Shown piece by piece: positions 1 to 9,120 of a stretch of 64,000 bases of DNA. How positions within the stretch are numbered: the stretch's first letter is position 1; the number at the start of each line of letters is the position of its first letter. The DNA is from Anaerovirgula multivorans (lineage in GTDB: Bacteria > Bacillota > Clostridia > Peptostreptococcales > Natronincolaceae). Made by a program: the position numbers and the translations under genes. The notes below the pieces were generated by a model. It made no database searches. It worked only from the letters and a program-made list of their open reading frames with translations, and was not told the origin of the DNA. Location of the stretch: assembly GCF_900188145.1 (NCBI RefSeq), contig NZ_FZOJ01000003.1, positions 124,001 through 188,000 of the forward strand. Reading direction: 5' to 3'.

Positions 1-1526
1 CTGACCATTTCTTTTAAGAGTTCTGCCTGGCCTGAAAGTTCTTCACTTGCAGCAGCACTTTCTTCTGAAGTAGCGGAGTTAGTCTGAACCACCTCTGATA
101 CCTGCATGATTCCCTCATTAATCTGTCCAATACCTGTAGCCTGTTCATTAGAAGCAATTGCAATATCATCAACAAGATTTGCTACTTTTTCAATGCCGTT
201 TACAATTTTATTAAGAGCTTCAGCAGTTTCTTCTGCAATCTTTGTGCCATCTTCAGTCTTCTTGATTGAACCTTCAATCATATCTGTTGTTTCTTTTGCT
301 GCATTTGCTGAACGTTCAGCTAGATTTCTTACTTCTTCTGCCACAACTGCAAAACCTTTACCATGTTGTCCAGCTCGTGCAGCCTCAACCGCTGCATTTA
401 ATGCAAGAATGTTGGTTTGAAATGCAATTTCATCAATAACTTTGATAATCTTGGAGATATTGGCAGAAGACTCATTAATTTCTTCCATAGCCTTAAGCAT
501 CCCCTTCATCTGGGCATCACCCTGCACAGCATTTAATTTGGCATTTTCAGCCAATTCATTGGCCTGATTAGCGTTCTGCGCATTTAGTTTTGTCTGGGAA
601 GATATTTCCTCAAGGGAAGCTGTCAGCTCCTCAATTGAGCTTGCCTGTTCAGTGGCACCTTGAGAAAGATCTATACTTGAATCAGATACCTGTTTTGATC
701 CCGATGCCACCTGCTCTGCTGCCAAACTCATGTTACTCATAATTTCATTTAAGTTGTCAGCCATCATTGCAAAGGATTTAGCTAACATACCTACTTCATC
801 TTTAGAATCAATATCTATATCTACATCAAGGTTACCTTCTGCAATATCATCTGCAACCCTAACAAGTTTGTTAAGAGGCTTACTTATTAGATTTGCCACT
901 AATAAGCCAAGCATAATAGCAAGTACTACTCCTACTATTATCACTATTATCATAATAAAAGTTTGAGATTTATAATTATCAGCATTATTATTTACTGTCG
1001 CTGTTGCACGATTTGTTTTATAGTCAATTAGCGCTTGTAAGTTTTCATCAACCTGGATTCTTGCCTCTGTAACTAGATGAAGTACAGCTAAGGCATCATC
1101 ATATCTCTGTTCTCTAACCATCCCTAGATTTTCATCTCGGACTTCTCGATAGACTACCATACTATTCATTAATTTGTTATATAAAGTACGCTCTTCTTCA
1201 TTTTTAATAGTTTTTTCATAGCTTTGCAGTAGCTCATTACTTTGTGCTACTTGTCTGTTAATTTGCTCTGTTCTTGTATTAAATCTATTTGGGTCTTGTT
1301 CATAGACTACTAGGAGTTGATTAGCACGTACGTCCTGTAAAGCAGTTTGAATTGTAGCAAGATCTAAACTTGGCAAAAAATCGTTATTATACATATCAAC
1401 ACTGCTTGTATTTATAATACGCATATTACTAATTCCAAGGAAACCTACAATACCTGTGAAAATAGCAACAATTATAAAGCACGCTATAAGTTTTATTCTT
1501 GTTTTAAGATTATTAAACCATTGCAT
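1..1526 (-). CDS. Methyl-accepting chemotaxis protein (3' end outside window)
   Basis: Membrane chemoreceptor that signals to the CheA kinase encoded upstream. The start ATG follows an AAGGGGAG ribosome site. About 508 residues are visible. In order they show an N-terminal membrane helix (about 13-33), a periplasmic segment of the four-helix-bundle type with no cofactor motif, a second helix (about 190-212), a HAMP linker, and the cytoplasmic signalling coiled coil with its hairpin tip (EIAFQTNILALNAAVEAARA). The stop codon lies beyond base 1, so the C-terminal tail and any CheR-binding pentapeptide cannot be seen. It lies 58 bp downstream of cheB and is probably co-transcribed with the che operon. 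The ligand is unknown. Confidence 0.95.
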   Translation of the reverse strand, partial: MQWFNNLKTRIKLIACFIIVAIFTGIVGFLGISNMRIINTSSVDMYNNDFLPSLDLATIQTALQDVRANQLLVVYEQDPNRFNTRTEQINRQVAQSNELLQSYEKTIKNEEERTLYNKLMNSMVVYREVRDENLGMVREQRYDDALAVLHLVTEARIQVDENLQALIDYKTNRATATVNNNADNYKSQTFIMIIVIIVGVVLAIMLGLLVANLISKPLNKLVRVADDIAEGNLDVDIDIDSKDEVGMLAKSFAMMADNLNEIMSNMSLAAEQVASGSKQVSDSSIDLSQGATEQASSIEELTASLEEISSQTKLNAQNANQANELAENAKLNAVQGDAQMKGMLKAMEEINESSANISKIIKVIDEIAFQTNILALNAAVEAARAGQHGKGFAVVAEEVRNLAERSANAAKETTDMIEGSIKKTEDGTKIAEETAEALNKIVNGIEKVANLVDDIAIASNEQATGIGQINEGIMQVSEVVQTNSATSEESAAASEELSGQAELLKEMV

Positions 1527-1584
1527 TCTTGAACTCCCCTTTTATAAATTGAATTTTGGCTTACTTCTTTTTATATACCCATGC

Positions 1585-2613
1585 TTAACCCAACATCTTA
1601 TAGATAAGTTGTGGAATATTACTCAAGGAAGCTTGCTTTTCCACTGCTCCAATATTAAAAGCAACTTTTGGCATACCATAAACCACAGAAGATTTCTCAT
1701 CCTGCCCTATGGTTCTTGCCTCTTTCCGTTTCATTGAAAGAAGTCCCTTGGCTCCATCATAACCCATGCCCGTGAGAATCACTCCAATGGCATTGCTACC
1801 AGCTTCTTTTGCTACCGATTCAAACAAGATATCGACTGAAGGACAATGTCCACTCACTTTATCACCCTCAAGACATTGGATTTTGTATTTATCACTAATT
1901 TTTTTGATTTTCATATGCTGATTCCCAGGGGCTATCAATACTCGCCCCTTCTCAACCCAATCACCTGTTTGAGCTTCTTTAACCTCTAATTGAGTTGAAT
2001 TGTTCAGTCTTTCAGCAAACATCCTGGAAAAAACAGGAGGTATATGCTGCACAATAACAATTCCCGGAGTACTTTTAGGTAATGATTTTAGAACACTATA
2101 AATAGCCTCTGTACCTCCAGTTGAAGCTCCGATTGCAATGATTCTACTATTAGTATCTATATTGAAATTGTCATGGATTTTATAGAGAACGCTCTCTTTC
2201 TTCAAATGGGATGTTTTAGCTGTGGAAGCAATTTTTATTTTTGAAATCATCTCATTAATAAAGTTTTCAACACCCTTTACCGACTGTACATCAGGCTTGG
2301 CCACAAAATCAACGGCTCCGGCATTCATACCATCAAACACCGCCCCACTAACCGTACTTACCATAATAATAGGTAAAGGATATTGAGGCATGAGTCTTCG
2401 GACAAATTCTATACCATTCATCTTAGGCATTTCCACATCACAGGTCATAACATCAGGCCTATACTGAATTATTTTATCTCTTGCATCAAAAGGGTCATTG
2501 GCTGTAGCCACAACCTCTATATTTAAATCAGAGGAAATTCCTCTTGATAATACTTCTCTGAATACAATGCTGTCATCTACCACTAGTACCCTTATTTTTC
2601 TCCTAAACTGCAT
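1585..2613 (-). CDS. cheB: Chemotaxis response regulator protein-glutamate methylesterase CheB
   Basis: Removes methyl groups from chemoreceptor glutamates and deamidates glutamines when phosphorylated by CheA; cytoplasmic. The 342 residues carry an N-terminal receiver domain (acidic pair D13/D14, phospho-acceptor D59, conserved Lys near 107) and a C-terminal esterase domain. Ser164 (GASTGG), His190 (VQHIPP) and the Asp in LTGMGYDGAKG form the expected catalytic triad. Length is normal for the family. The ATG is preceded by GAGAGGTGAT. It lies 14 bp downstream of cheR, so the two adaptation enzymes are coupled. Confidence 0.97.
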   Translation of the reverse strand: MQFRRKIRVLVVDDSIVFREVLSRGISSDLNIEVVATANDPFDARDKIIQYRPDVMTCDVEMPKMNGIEFVRRLMPQYPLPIIMVSTVSGAVFDGMNAGAVDFVAKPDVQSVKGVENFINEMISKIKIASTAKTSHLKKESVLYKIHDNFNIDTNSRIIAIGASTGGTEAIYSVLKSLPKSTPGIVIVQHIPPVFSRMFAERLNNSTQLEVKEAQTGDWVEKGRVLIAPGNQHMKIKKISDKYKIQCLEGDKVSGHCPSVDILFESVAKEAGSNAIGVILTGMGYDGAKGLLSMKRKEARTIGQDEKSSVVYGMPKVAFNIGAVEKQASLSNIPQLIYKMLG

Positions 2614-2627
2614 AGTATCACCTCTCT

Positions 2628-3443
2628 CTATTCCTTCCTATAGACTGCAGGCATAACATACCTATACCTTGTCTCTTGCCGGTTAAGAGATTCTGAATGA
2701 CCGATAAATAGATAACCTCCATACTCCATTGAGTCATAAAATTTATTAACCAGTTCACGTTTTGTTTGGGCATCAAAGTAAATCATTACATTCCTGCAAA
2801 ATATCACATGGAACTTGCGTTTAAAAGGAAAGACTGCATCCATGAGATTAAATTTCCTATAGATCACTTCATTCCTTATCCTATCAACAGGAACAGATTT
2901 CCCGTTGCCAATTTTTTTAAAATAATTGAGTCGCCAATTGCAAGGAAGAGTAGATATTTCCTCATTACTGTATACTCCTTTTGTAGCTTCTTCAAGCACT
3001 TTCGTTGAAATATCAGTAGCCAGTACCTTTGCATCCCACCACATTTTTTCTTTACCGAAGAATTCATCTATAATCATTGCTAGGGTATATGGTTCTTCCC
3101 CAGAGGAACATCCTGCACTCCATACTCTCAAATCCTTATCCTTCAACATGTTTTTAAGGTATGGTAGCACTTTATCTTTGAAATAGACAAAATGCTCAGC
3201 TTCTCTCATAAAAAAAGTATGATTCGTAGTAATCTTATTGATCAGAGTAGCTGTGGCATCTCCAGTTTTATCAGAAAGAATATGCTTATAATATTCAGAG
3301 AAGTTTTTAAAATTATTTTGTATAAGTACATTATGAAGTCTACCAGCTACTAAAGTACGCTTCTCCTCTTTTAAGTGAATACCATAATTAATTTTTATAT
3401 AGTCTGCTAACTGCTTGAATTCTTTATTTGTAATCGTAAACAC
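2628..3443 (-). CDS. cheR: Chemotaxis protein methyltransferase CheR
   Basis: SAM-dependent methylation of receptor glutamates, the counterpart of CheB. An all-alpha N-terminal domain is followed by the methyltransferase domain with the SAM site VWSAGCSSGEEPYTLAM and the later motif FDVIFCRNVMIYFD-like segment (here HVIFCRNVMIYFD). I chose the GTG at 3443 because AAGGAAGG lies 8 nt upstream; a GTG at 3452 is in frame but overlaps that ribosome site. The protein is then 271 residues, normal for CheR. It sits between cheW and cheB, with a 137-bp gap towards cheW. Confidence 0.95.
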   Translation of the reverse strand: MFTITNKEFKQLADYIKINYGIHLKEEKRTLVAGRLHNVLIQNNFKNFSEYYKHILSDKTGDATATLINKITTNHTFFMREAEHFVYFKDKVLPYLKNMLKDKDLRVWSAGCSSGEEPYTLAMIIDEFFGKEKMWWDAKVLATDISTKVLEEATKGVYSNEEISTLPCNWRLNYFKKIGNGKSVPVDRIRNEVIYRKFNLMDAVFPFKRKFHVIFCRNVMIYFDAQTKRELVNKFYDSMEYGGYLFIGHSESLNRQETRYRYVMPAVYRKE

Positions 3444-3506
3444 AGACCACACCTTCCTTCTTAAAAGAAGAAGGGAACCTTTCGATTCACTCTGCCTTCT
3501 ATTTTT

Positions 3507-3581
3507 CTAGTACTTACCAAACGCTTTGTCACCTAATGCAATTTTGGGCTTCGAGGTGGCAGTCTCAGTTGGTTTAGTTTT
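3507..3581 (-). pseudogene. Possible chemoreceptor C-terminal tail remnant after cheW
   Basis: Directly after the cheW stop, another frame encodes a Lys/Pro/Thr-rich stretch ending ALGDKAFGKY and a TAG at 3507. Endings of the type I-x-L-x-D-x-x-FGKY are familiar from chemoreceptor C-termini. This may be the tail of a lost receptor gene, or a frameshifted extension of cheW. It has no start codon or ribosome site of its own. The match is by eye only. Confidence 0.3.
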
Positions 3582-4075
3582 TACAATACCTCACTTAAAT
3601 CTTCTAATTCATCTTCCGAGAGTAACTTTTCACAATCAAGCAGCAGCTTTACATCATTTCCGACCTTACCGATTTTTTTTATGTATCTATTGTTAAAACC
3701 CTTATTCATTTTCGGTGGTTCCACGATGTCCTCCTCTGGAATTGTAAGCACTTCAGAAACACTATCAATAATAAGTCCTATAGATACATCCTTGATATCT
3801 ATCACAATCACACAGGTTCTATCATTATACTCTCTTGGCTCTTTTTTGAAACGAAGTCTCACATCCATTACAGGGATGATCTTTCCCCTCAGATTGATGA
3901 TACCCTTCACATACTCTGGCAGTTCAGGTATCTCTGTGATAGCTTGAAGTCCTATAATTTCAATAACATATTTGATTTCTATGCCGTAACTTTCCTTTCC
4001 TAGTGAAAAGGTCAGAAATCTACCTTTTTGGGTGTCTTCCTCCATTTCCATAGTATTTTTATTTACATCTGTCAT
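3581..4075 (-). CDS. cheW: Chemotaxis coupling protein CheW
   Basis: Adaptor that links chemoreceptors to the CheA kinase in the membrane-proximal array. The 164 residues form a single CheW domain of normal size. Recognisable parts are FLTFSLGKESYGIEIKYVIEI at the start and the core VKGIINLRGKIIPVMDVR. The ATG follows AAGGAGATG. It lies between cheA (153-bp gap) and cheR (137-bp gap). The gaps contain no convincing terminator, so I infer one transcript. Confidence 0.96.
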   Translation of the reverse strand: MTDVNKNTMEMEEDTQKGRFLTFSLGKESYGIEIKYVIEIIGLQAITEIPELPEYVKGIINLRGKIIPVMDVRLRFKKEPREYNDRTCVIVIDIKDVSIGLIIDSVSEVLTIPEEDIVEPPKMNKGFNNRYIKKIGKVGNDVKLLLDCEKLLSEDELEDLSEVL

Positions 4076-4228
4076 ATTTTCATCTCCTTTCCTTTGTACT
4101 ACGATTTATATTAAAAGACCTTAGATAGACTTTGCATACCAATTCTGAGGTTCTTCATAGGGCAGAATTCATTCTTTGCCACTTGAAATCGACTCTACTT
4201 TGAGCATGAAAACCTGCTCCTACACCTG

Positions 4229-6316
4229 TTAATTATTGATTAAACCTGTGATATCTAGGATTAAGCTGATACTTCCATCCCCTAACAATGTGCACCCTGC
4301 AAGTCCCTTTATTTTTTTAAAGTTTTGAATATACTTTGGTAATGCCTTTACCACCACTTGCTGCTGCCCCAAAAGTTCGTCCGCAAAGATGCATAGCGTT
4401 TTATCATCATGTTCTACCATAATAATTATTCCGTTAAAAATACTTGTACTACTGTTCTTTATCTTATACACTTCATGCAGCCGCAGTATGGAATAACACT
4501 GGCCTCTTACCATAATCATTTCATTTCCGTCAGGATCCGTGATAATATCACCTTCTTTGGGTCTGAAGGACTCCTTGATAGAAATAGTGGGTAGGGTATA
4601 ACAGGAGTTTCCAACTCTTATATTCATTCCATCTATTATTGCCAGTGTCAACGGTATTTTTAACGTGATTGTGGTTCCATTGTTTAAGATGCTGTCTACA
4701 GAAACCGAGCCACCAACAGCCTCAATATTTCTTGTAACTACATCCATTCCCACGCCCCGTCCAGAGAATTCAGATATACCATCTTTAGTTGAGAAACCTG
4801 GAATTAAGATAAGATTTAGAACTTCCTTATCAGACATATCATCTTCTGATCTATAGAGCAGACCCTGTTCTCTTGCCTTCATAAGAATCTTTTCTCTACT
4901 TAACCCCTTACCATCATCCTTCAAAATAATAAGGACGTCACTTCCAGCATTTTTTGCTTCTAGCGTAATCCTTCCTGAAGGAGATTTACCTCTCATTTCC
5001 CTATCTTCAGTAGATTCAATTCCATGATCAATAGCATTCCGTACTAGATGCATCAACGGATCAGAGATATGTTCAATTATATTCTTGTCAACCTCAGTCT
5101 CCTCACCAATAATCTCAAGCTGTACTTCCTTGTCTAGCTTCTTACACATATCTCGCACAATTCGGTGCATTTTATGAAAAGTAGTTGACAGTGGAACCAT
5201 TCTGATAGACATTACCATGTCCTGTATATCACTGGTAATTTTATTTAGCTGTCGAGCAGCCTTCTGAAAGTTGTCCAATTCCAGCCCTTTCAAATCAGGG
5301 TTTTGTATAACCATAGCCTCTGCTATAACCATCTCCCCCACTAAGTCCATCAGTTTGTCCAACTTAGGCACGCTAACACTGATTATGCTCTGATGCATTG
5401 ATGTAGAATTAATTTCTTTATCACTAGCTTCCTTTTTCCTTTTGTCCGGCTCATGCAGACTAGGTACCTTAATGGGATTTTTCTGGACCACAGCTTCCTT
5501 CACCGTAGAAAACTGCTTTAACTCATCAACATTTTCCAATTGAATCAATTCCAAATCTTTGAGAAATATAGCTTGCATGAAAAATTTATGCATTTCCTCG
5601 TAGGAGTAGTCTGTTTTAATGTATACCTTAAAACCTTCTCGTCTTATGATCTCAACACTATCATCATTGTCAATTATATCTTCCGGCATATAGAAAATCT
5701 GTTCAGTTATGTCTTTAAGGTTATGAATAATTGTATAAGCCCGTATGTTCTCCATCTCACACCCTTCTTCAAAATATATAACTGCTTTGAATGCATTGGC
5801 ATAGATAGAAGTTTTCGCCTTATCTTGACTTATATAGTATCGTTGTCCCTTTGTATCAACTTTTTCTGGATCTTTTACAGGACCAGTAGAGATATTTGTC
5901 CGTTTTAAAATAGACAAATAACCTTTTATTCTCTCTATTAGCTGTGACACTTCTCCGTCAGCCTCATCACCGTTTTTGATCTTCTCCATTTCTATTTTTA
6001 TGAAATCAACACCTTCTAACACTAAGTCAGAAAGAGTAGAACAATCAATATTATTTGGTTTTTCTTCACGTAAAAAATAAAATAAATCTTCAATATGGTG
6101 GGCAAGAGTCGATATATTATTGAAGATCATCATGGCAGATGAGCCTTTTATGGTATGCATAATGCGAAATATTTCATTGATGGCAGTGGGTGTATAACAG
6201 CTTGACTTTTCACTACTTAAAATAGATTGTTCCAGCTGTTCAATCAGCTGCGATGTTTCAAATATAAACATATCGAGCATCGGTTCATTTGTATTCCGCC
6301 CAGACACTTTAACCAT
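4229..6316 (-). CDS. cheA: Chemotaxis sensor histidine kinase CheA
   Basis: Autophosphorylating kinase that passes phosphate to CheY and CheB. The 695 residues show an Hpt domain with phospho-acceptor His54 (IMHTIKGSSAM), a less conserved CheY-binding P2-like region (about 170-265), a dimerisation domain (about 310-375), an HATPase domain with the N box (HLVRNAIDHGIE), G boxes (DDGKGLS, FSGRGVGMDVV), and a C-terminal CheW-like domain. The start ATG has GGAGG about 10 nt upstream. cheY begins 22 bp upstream, so the core signalling genes are adjacent. Confidence 0.97.
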   Translation of the reverse strand: MVKVSGRNTNEPMLDMFIFETSQLIEQLEQSILSSEKSSCYTPTAINEIFRIMHTIKGSSAMMIFNNISTLAHHIEDLFYFLREEKPNNIDCSTLSDLVLEGVDFIKIEMEKIKNGDEADGEVSQLIERIKGYLSILKRTNISTGPVKDPEKVDTKGQRYYISQDKAKTSIYANAFKAVIYFEEGCEMENIRAYTIIHNLKDITEQIFYMPEDIIDNDDSVEIIRREGFKVYIKTDYSYEEMHKFFMQAIFLKDLELIQLENVDELKQFSTVKEAVVQKNPIKVPSLHEPDKRKKEASDKEINSTSMHQSIISVSVPKLDKLMDLVGEMVIAEAMVIQNPDLKGLELDNFQKAARQLNKITSDIQDMVMSIRMVPLSTTFHKMHRIVRDMCKKLDKEVQLEIIGEETEVDKNIIEHISDPLMHLVRNAIDHGIESTEDREMRGKSPSGRITLEAKNAGSDVLIILKDDGKGLSREKILMKAREQGLLYRSEDDMSDKEVLNLILIPGFSTKDGISEFSGRGVGMDVVTRNIEAVGGSVSVDSILNNGTTITLKIPLTLAIIDGMNIRVGNSCYTLPTISIKESFRPKEGDIITDPDGNEMIMVRGQCYSILRLHEVYKIKNSSTSIFNGIIIMVEHDDKTLCIFADELLGQQQVVVKALPKYIQNFKKIKGLAGCTLLGDGSISLILDITGLINN

Positions 6317-6338
6317 CCCCCCCTTAGCCTCCCTAACT

Positions 6339-6701
6339 TTATATTGCTAATATTTTATTTAAAATTTCCACTATATGTTCTTCCTTGAAGGGTTTTACAA
6401 TAAAGGTGTTTGCCCCCTGCATAATAGCTTCCCTCACCATGTTTTCTTGTCCCATTGCAGAAACCATTACAATTTTTGCTTGAGGGTCAAACTCTTTAAT
6501 ATTAATTAAAGCTTCTAAACCTGTCATAGTAGGCATTGTTATGTCCATAGTAACAATATCGGGTTTTAATTTTTTATATTTTTTTACACCTTCAATACCG
6601 TCTTCGGCCTCTCCGACAACTTCAAACCCATTTTTTTCTAGCATCATTTTAATAGACATTCTCATAAAGGCTGCATCATCAATGATAAGTACCTTTTTCA
6701 T
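6339..6701 (-). CDS. cheY: Chemotaxis response regulator CheY
   Basis: Single-domain response regulator that carries the CheA phosphate to the flagellar switch. The 120 residues show the acidic pair D8/D9, phospho-acceptor D53 (TMDITMP), the switch Ser in VMVSAMG and the conserved Lys in FIVKPF. No output domain is present. An AGGAGCGTGA ribosome site precedes the ATG. It is placed 23 bp after the TetR-type gene and immediately before cheA. Confidence 0.95.
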   Translation of the reverse strand: MKKVLIIDDAAFMRMSIKMMLEKNGFEVVGEAEDGIEGVKKYKKLKPDIVTMDITMPTMTGLEALINIKEFDPQAKIVMVSAMGQENMVREAIMQGANTFIVKPFKEEHIVEILNKILAI

Positions 6702-6724
6702 TTTGTTTCACGCTCCTAATAAAA

Positions 6725-7321
6725 TTATTTTTGAATCTGACTTAAAGCATCTAAAACCATTTCTAAGGTTGAGAGAGTTCTCTCCCTCAAGGAAAATTTC
6801 TGATCATCCAGTCTCCAATTAAGACATATCTCCCGACAAAAACCAGATATCATATCTGCTACATTTTCACTATCTACATCAGGATGTATTTCCCCAGCCT
6901 TTTGTGCGTCTTCAACCAATTGCTTTATAAAAAGGGTACGATTCCTTAATATACTCTTTACTTTATCTGTAAGTTCAGGCTCACATCTTAAAACATCAAA
7001 TACCTGCATAATTGATGTGATAGCTGGATAGTTCTCGTAGTATTCTGTATATGAGTTAATAAAATATATAATTGCTTCCTTGGGCATTAATTTTTTTAGT
7101 TTGGTTGATTGAAAGATGTCATTATCAAACTTAGAAAAATAATCCAATACAGCAACTAACAGCTGGTTTTTGCTTTTAAAATGTCGAAAAAGAGTAGCCT
7201 CTGAAACATCTTGTCTTCTAGCGATTTCCCTAGTAGATAACCTCTGTATGCCAAGTTCGTCTATAATTTCAATTGTTGTTATAATAAATCTTTCTTTTCT
7301 ATGCAGTGCATTATTATCCAT
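6725..7321 (-). CDS. TetR-family transcriptional regulator heading the che cluster
   Basis: DNA-binding repressor-type protein. The N-terminal helix-turn-helix is clear (LSTREIARRQDVSEATLFRHF), followed by a divergent ligand-binding region. I chose the ATG at 7321 because GGGAGATGG lies 8 nt upstream; a start at 7381 is in frame but has no ribosome site. The protein is then 198 residues, typical of the family. Only 23 bp separate its stop from cheY, so it is probably the first gene of the chemotaxis transcript. Its ligand and operator are unknown. Confidence 0.88.
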   Translation of the reverse strand: MDNNALHRKERFIITTIEIIDELGIQRLSTREIARRQDVSEATLFRHFKSKNQLLVAVLDYFSKFDNDIFQSTKLKKLMPKEAIIYFINSYTEYYENYPAITSIMQVFDVLRCEPELTDKVKSILRNRTLFIKQLVEDAQKAGEIHPDVDSENVADMISGFCREICLNWRLDDQKFSLRERTLSTLEMVLDALSQIQK

Positions 7322-7441
7322 ACATTTCCATCTCCCTAAGTGATCGCTTACTACTTCATTGTAAGTGATAGAATATTTCATGTCAATATTTGTATAAACA
7401 TGTTTTATTAGGAAATATCAATACAAAATAAGCTTAAAAAC

Positions 7442-7494
7442 AAAATCACCCAAAGCTCACTCATAAATAGTACGAGGAATTTTTAGGTGATTTT
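7442..7494 (-). terminator. Probable terminator of the PdaB-like gene
   Basis: An AAAATCACC/GGTGATTTT inverted repeat, separated by about 35 nt, is followed on the minus strand by GTTTTT. It lies about 115 nt after the deacetylase stop at 7611. The rest of the 7382-7610 gap shows nothing else convincing. Confidence 0.5.
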
Positions 7495-7610
7495 TTAATT
7501 TCAAAGAAAAAGAATATCATTTATAACGCTTTCCAGTAGGCTTGAGAGACTGTCAGACTATGTGAAAATTGCCACACAATCTGCTATCCATACCTTATCT
7601 AGCTAAATAG

Positions 7611-8387
7611 TCAATTGATCTTCTTTTGCCTTCCTGAAGAATCCATTGTGTAATTTTCTTTAATAATCAACTCTGATATTGGTACAATTTCATATCCCTG
7701 TTCCTGCAATTTTTCTAATACCAATGGTAGATATTCAGAAACATACTTTGCATTATTATGAAACAGTACAATTGAGCCCTTTTTAATATTTCTAGTGACC
7801 CTATCCACAACAGGATTGACTCCCATTTCCTTCCAATCCAAAGAATCAACATCCCACTGTATAGTGTAATAACCTATTTCATCTGCGGTCTCTATTAATA
7901 AATTGTTATAATCACCAAAAGGAGGTCTAAATACAGTTGGCCTCACTCCAGTAATCTCCTCTATCTTCTTCTCTGTTGTCCTTAGTTCTGTGATTATTTG
8001 TTCCCGACTCAGTTGTGACATATGAGGATGAGTAGAAGAATGGTTTCCTACTTCATGACCACGATCATGTATTTTCTTTACCATATCAGGATATTTATCA
8101 ACCCAAAACCCAACCAAGAAGAAAGTAGTTTTCACATTATATTTATCTAAGGTATCTAGAATATCATCAGTAAATTCATCTCCCCAAGCAGCATCGAAAC
8201 TGATGGCTATTTTTTTCTCTTCGGTTTCAACACTATAAATTGGCAGTCTTCTCTGGGGCGAAAATACTGCTGCAATTCCTGTGAGTCCTTTACTCAAACC
8301 ACTGAAATAAAAAACAAGTCCCACAGCTACCAATATCACAACCAAGATGATGGCTATAACTCTTTTAGAAAAAACATAAATTCTCAT
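7611..8387 (-). CDS. Polysaccharide deacetylase, PdaB-like, membrane-anchored
   Basis: NodB-fold metal-dependent deacetylase predicted to act on cell-wall or spore-cortex glycan outside the membrane. The 258 residues start with one membrane anchor (about 9-29). The NodB motifs follow: SFDAAWGD in place of the usual TFDDG (as in PdaB-type enzymes), the metal-binding HSSTH, RPPFGDYN, and a late IVLFHNN. The ATG is preceded by AGGGGGAT. PdaB-type proteins are linked to sporulation in bacilli; that role is inferred here. It is transcribed alone and diverges from bioY. Confidence 0.85.
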   Translation of the reverse strand: MRIYVFSKRVIAIILVVILVAVGLVFYFSGLSKGLTGIAAVFSPQRRLPIYSVETEEKKIAISFDAAWGDEFTDDILDTLDKYNVKTTFFLVGFWVDKYPDMVKKIHDRGHEVGNHSSTHPHMSQLSREQIITELRTTEKKIEEITGVRPTVFRPPFGDYNNLLIETADEIGYYTIQWDVDSLDWKEMGVNPVVDRVTRNIKKGSIVLFHNNAKYVSEYLPLVLEKLQEQGYEIVPISELIIKENYTMDSSGRQKKIN

Positions 8388-8470
8388 ATAAATCCCCCTA
8401 TGGCAAAAGTATTCTATTAAAGTTTATTCTGTAAAAATAGAAATATGATGAATTATTGTAATCTATATTC

Positions 8471-8498
8471 GTTAACCTATTTATTGTTTTAGGTTGAC
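8471..8498. promoter_or_regulatory. BirA-type biotin operator upstream of bioY
   Basis: The inverted repeat GTTAACCTA (8471-8479) and TAGGTTGAC (8490-8498) matches in 8 of 9 positions around a 10-bp spacer. This resembles the GTTAACC/GGTTAAC operators bound by the biotin repressor BirA. It overlaps the -35 box of the bioY promoter, as expected for a repressor site. Confidence 0.8.
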
Positions 8499-8522
8499 TT
8501 TTATTTTGTAAATGATTATAAT
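8494..8522 (+). promoter_or_regulatory. Sigma-A promoter of the bioY operon
   Basis: TTGACT at 8494-8499, a 17-bp spacer and TATAAT at 8517-8522. The start codon of bioY lies 50 bp further on. The -35 box is inside the BirA-type inverted repeat. Confidence 0.8.
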
Positions 8523-8571
8523 AATTTTGTATATATCATAGAAAAACTATCTCATTGGAGGGGACATTATT

Positions 8572-9120
8572 ATGTTTAAAAAACTTAGTATTAGAGACCT
8601 TACATACTCTGGTCTGTTTGCAGCTCTCATTATCGTTTTAGGATATGTTTCTGTACCTTTACCTTTTTCACCAGTTCCAGTTACTGGTCAGAGCTTAGCT
8701 ATCATGCTGGCAGGTAGCATTTTAACTACAAGACAAGCTTCCTTAAGTGTACTAACCTTTCTTTTTCTTGGCATTGTTGGAGTTCCAGTCTTTGCTGGGG
8801 GAACTGCCGGTATCGGCGTTATTCTTGGACCTAGAGGCGGTTATTTAATAGGTTTCTTAGCAGGAGCAATCGTTATTAGTTTATTAAAGGGTAAAGGTAA
8901 TCGATTGAGCTTGTTAGCTATTGCTAATGTAGTGGGAGGAATTGTTGCTGTTTATACCTTAGGTGTTATATGGTTAAGTGTTGTTACAGGAATGGGATTA
9001 AATGAAGCTATTGTCGCTGGTGCTCTACCTTTTATACCTGGTGATATCGCTAAAGTTGTTATAGCTACTCCTTTAGCTCTAGTAATTAATGAGCGGGTTG
9101 GAAAAATGGTGACAGCCTAA
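8572..9120 (+). CDS. bioY: Biotin transporter substrate-binding subunit BioY
   Basis: Membrane S-component that captures biotin for an ECF-type transporter. The 182 residues form about six membrane helices and carry the family patterns VPLPFSPVPVTGQSLA and GPRGGYLIGF. A GGAGGGG ribosome site precedes the ATG. No EcfA/EcfT genes are present nearby, so it would use a shared module or work alone. The stop overlaps the start of the thiolase gene (TAATG), indicating translational coupling. The BirA-type operator upstream ties expression to biotin supply. Confidence 0.95.
   Translation: MFKKLSIRDLTYSGLFAALIIVLGYVSVPLPFSPVPVTGQSLAIMLAGSILTTRQASLSVLTFLFLGIVGVPVFAGGTAGIGVILGPRGGYLIGFLAGAIVISLLKGKGNRLSLLAIANVVGGIVAVYTLGVIWLSVVTGMGLNEAIVAGALPFIPGDIAKVVIATPLALVINERVGKMVTA

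Noticed and set aside
106-1737. Plus-strand open frames opposite the chemoreceptor
   Set aside because: They mirror the minus-strand coding sequence, lack ribosome sites, and show no family features.
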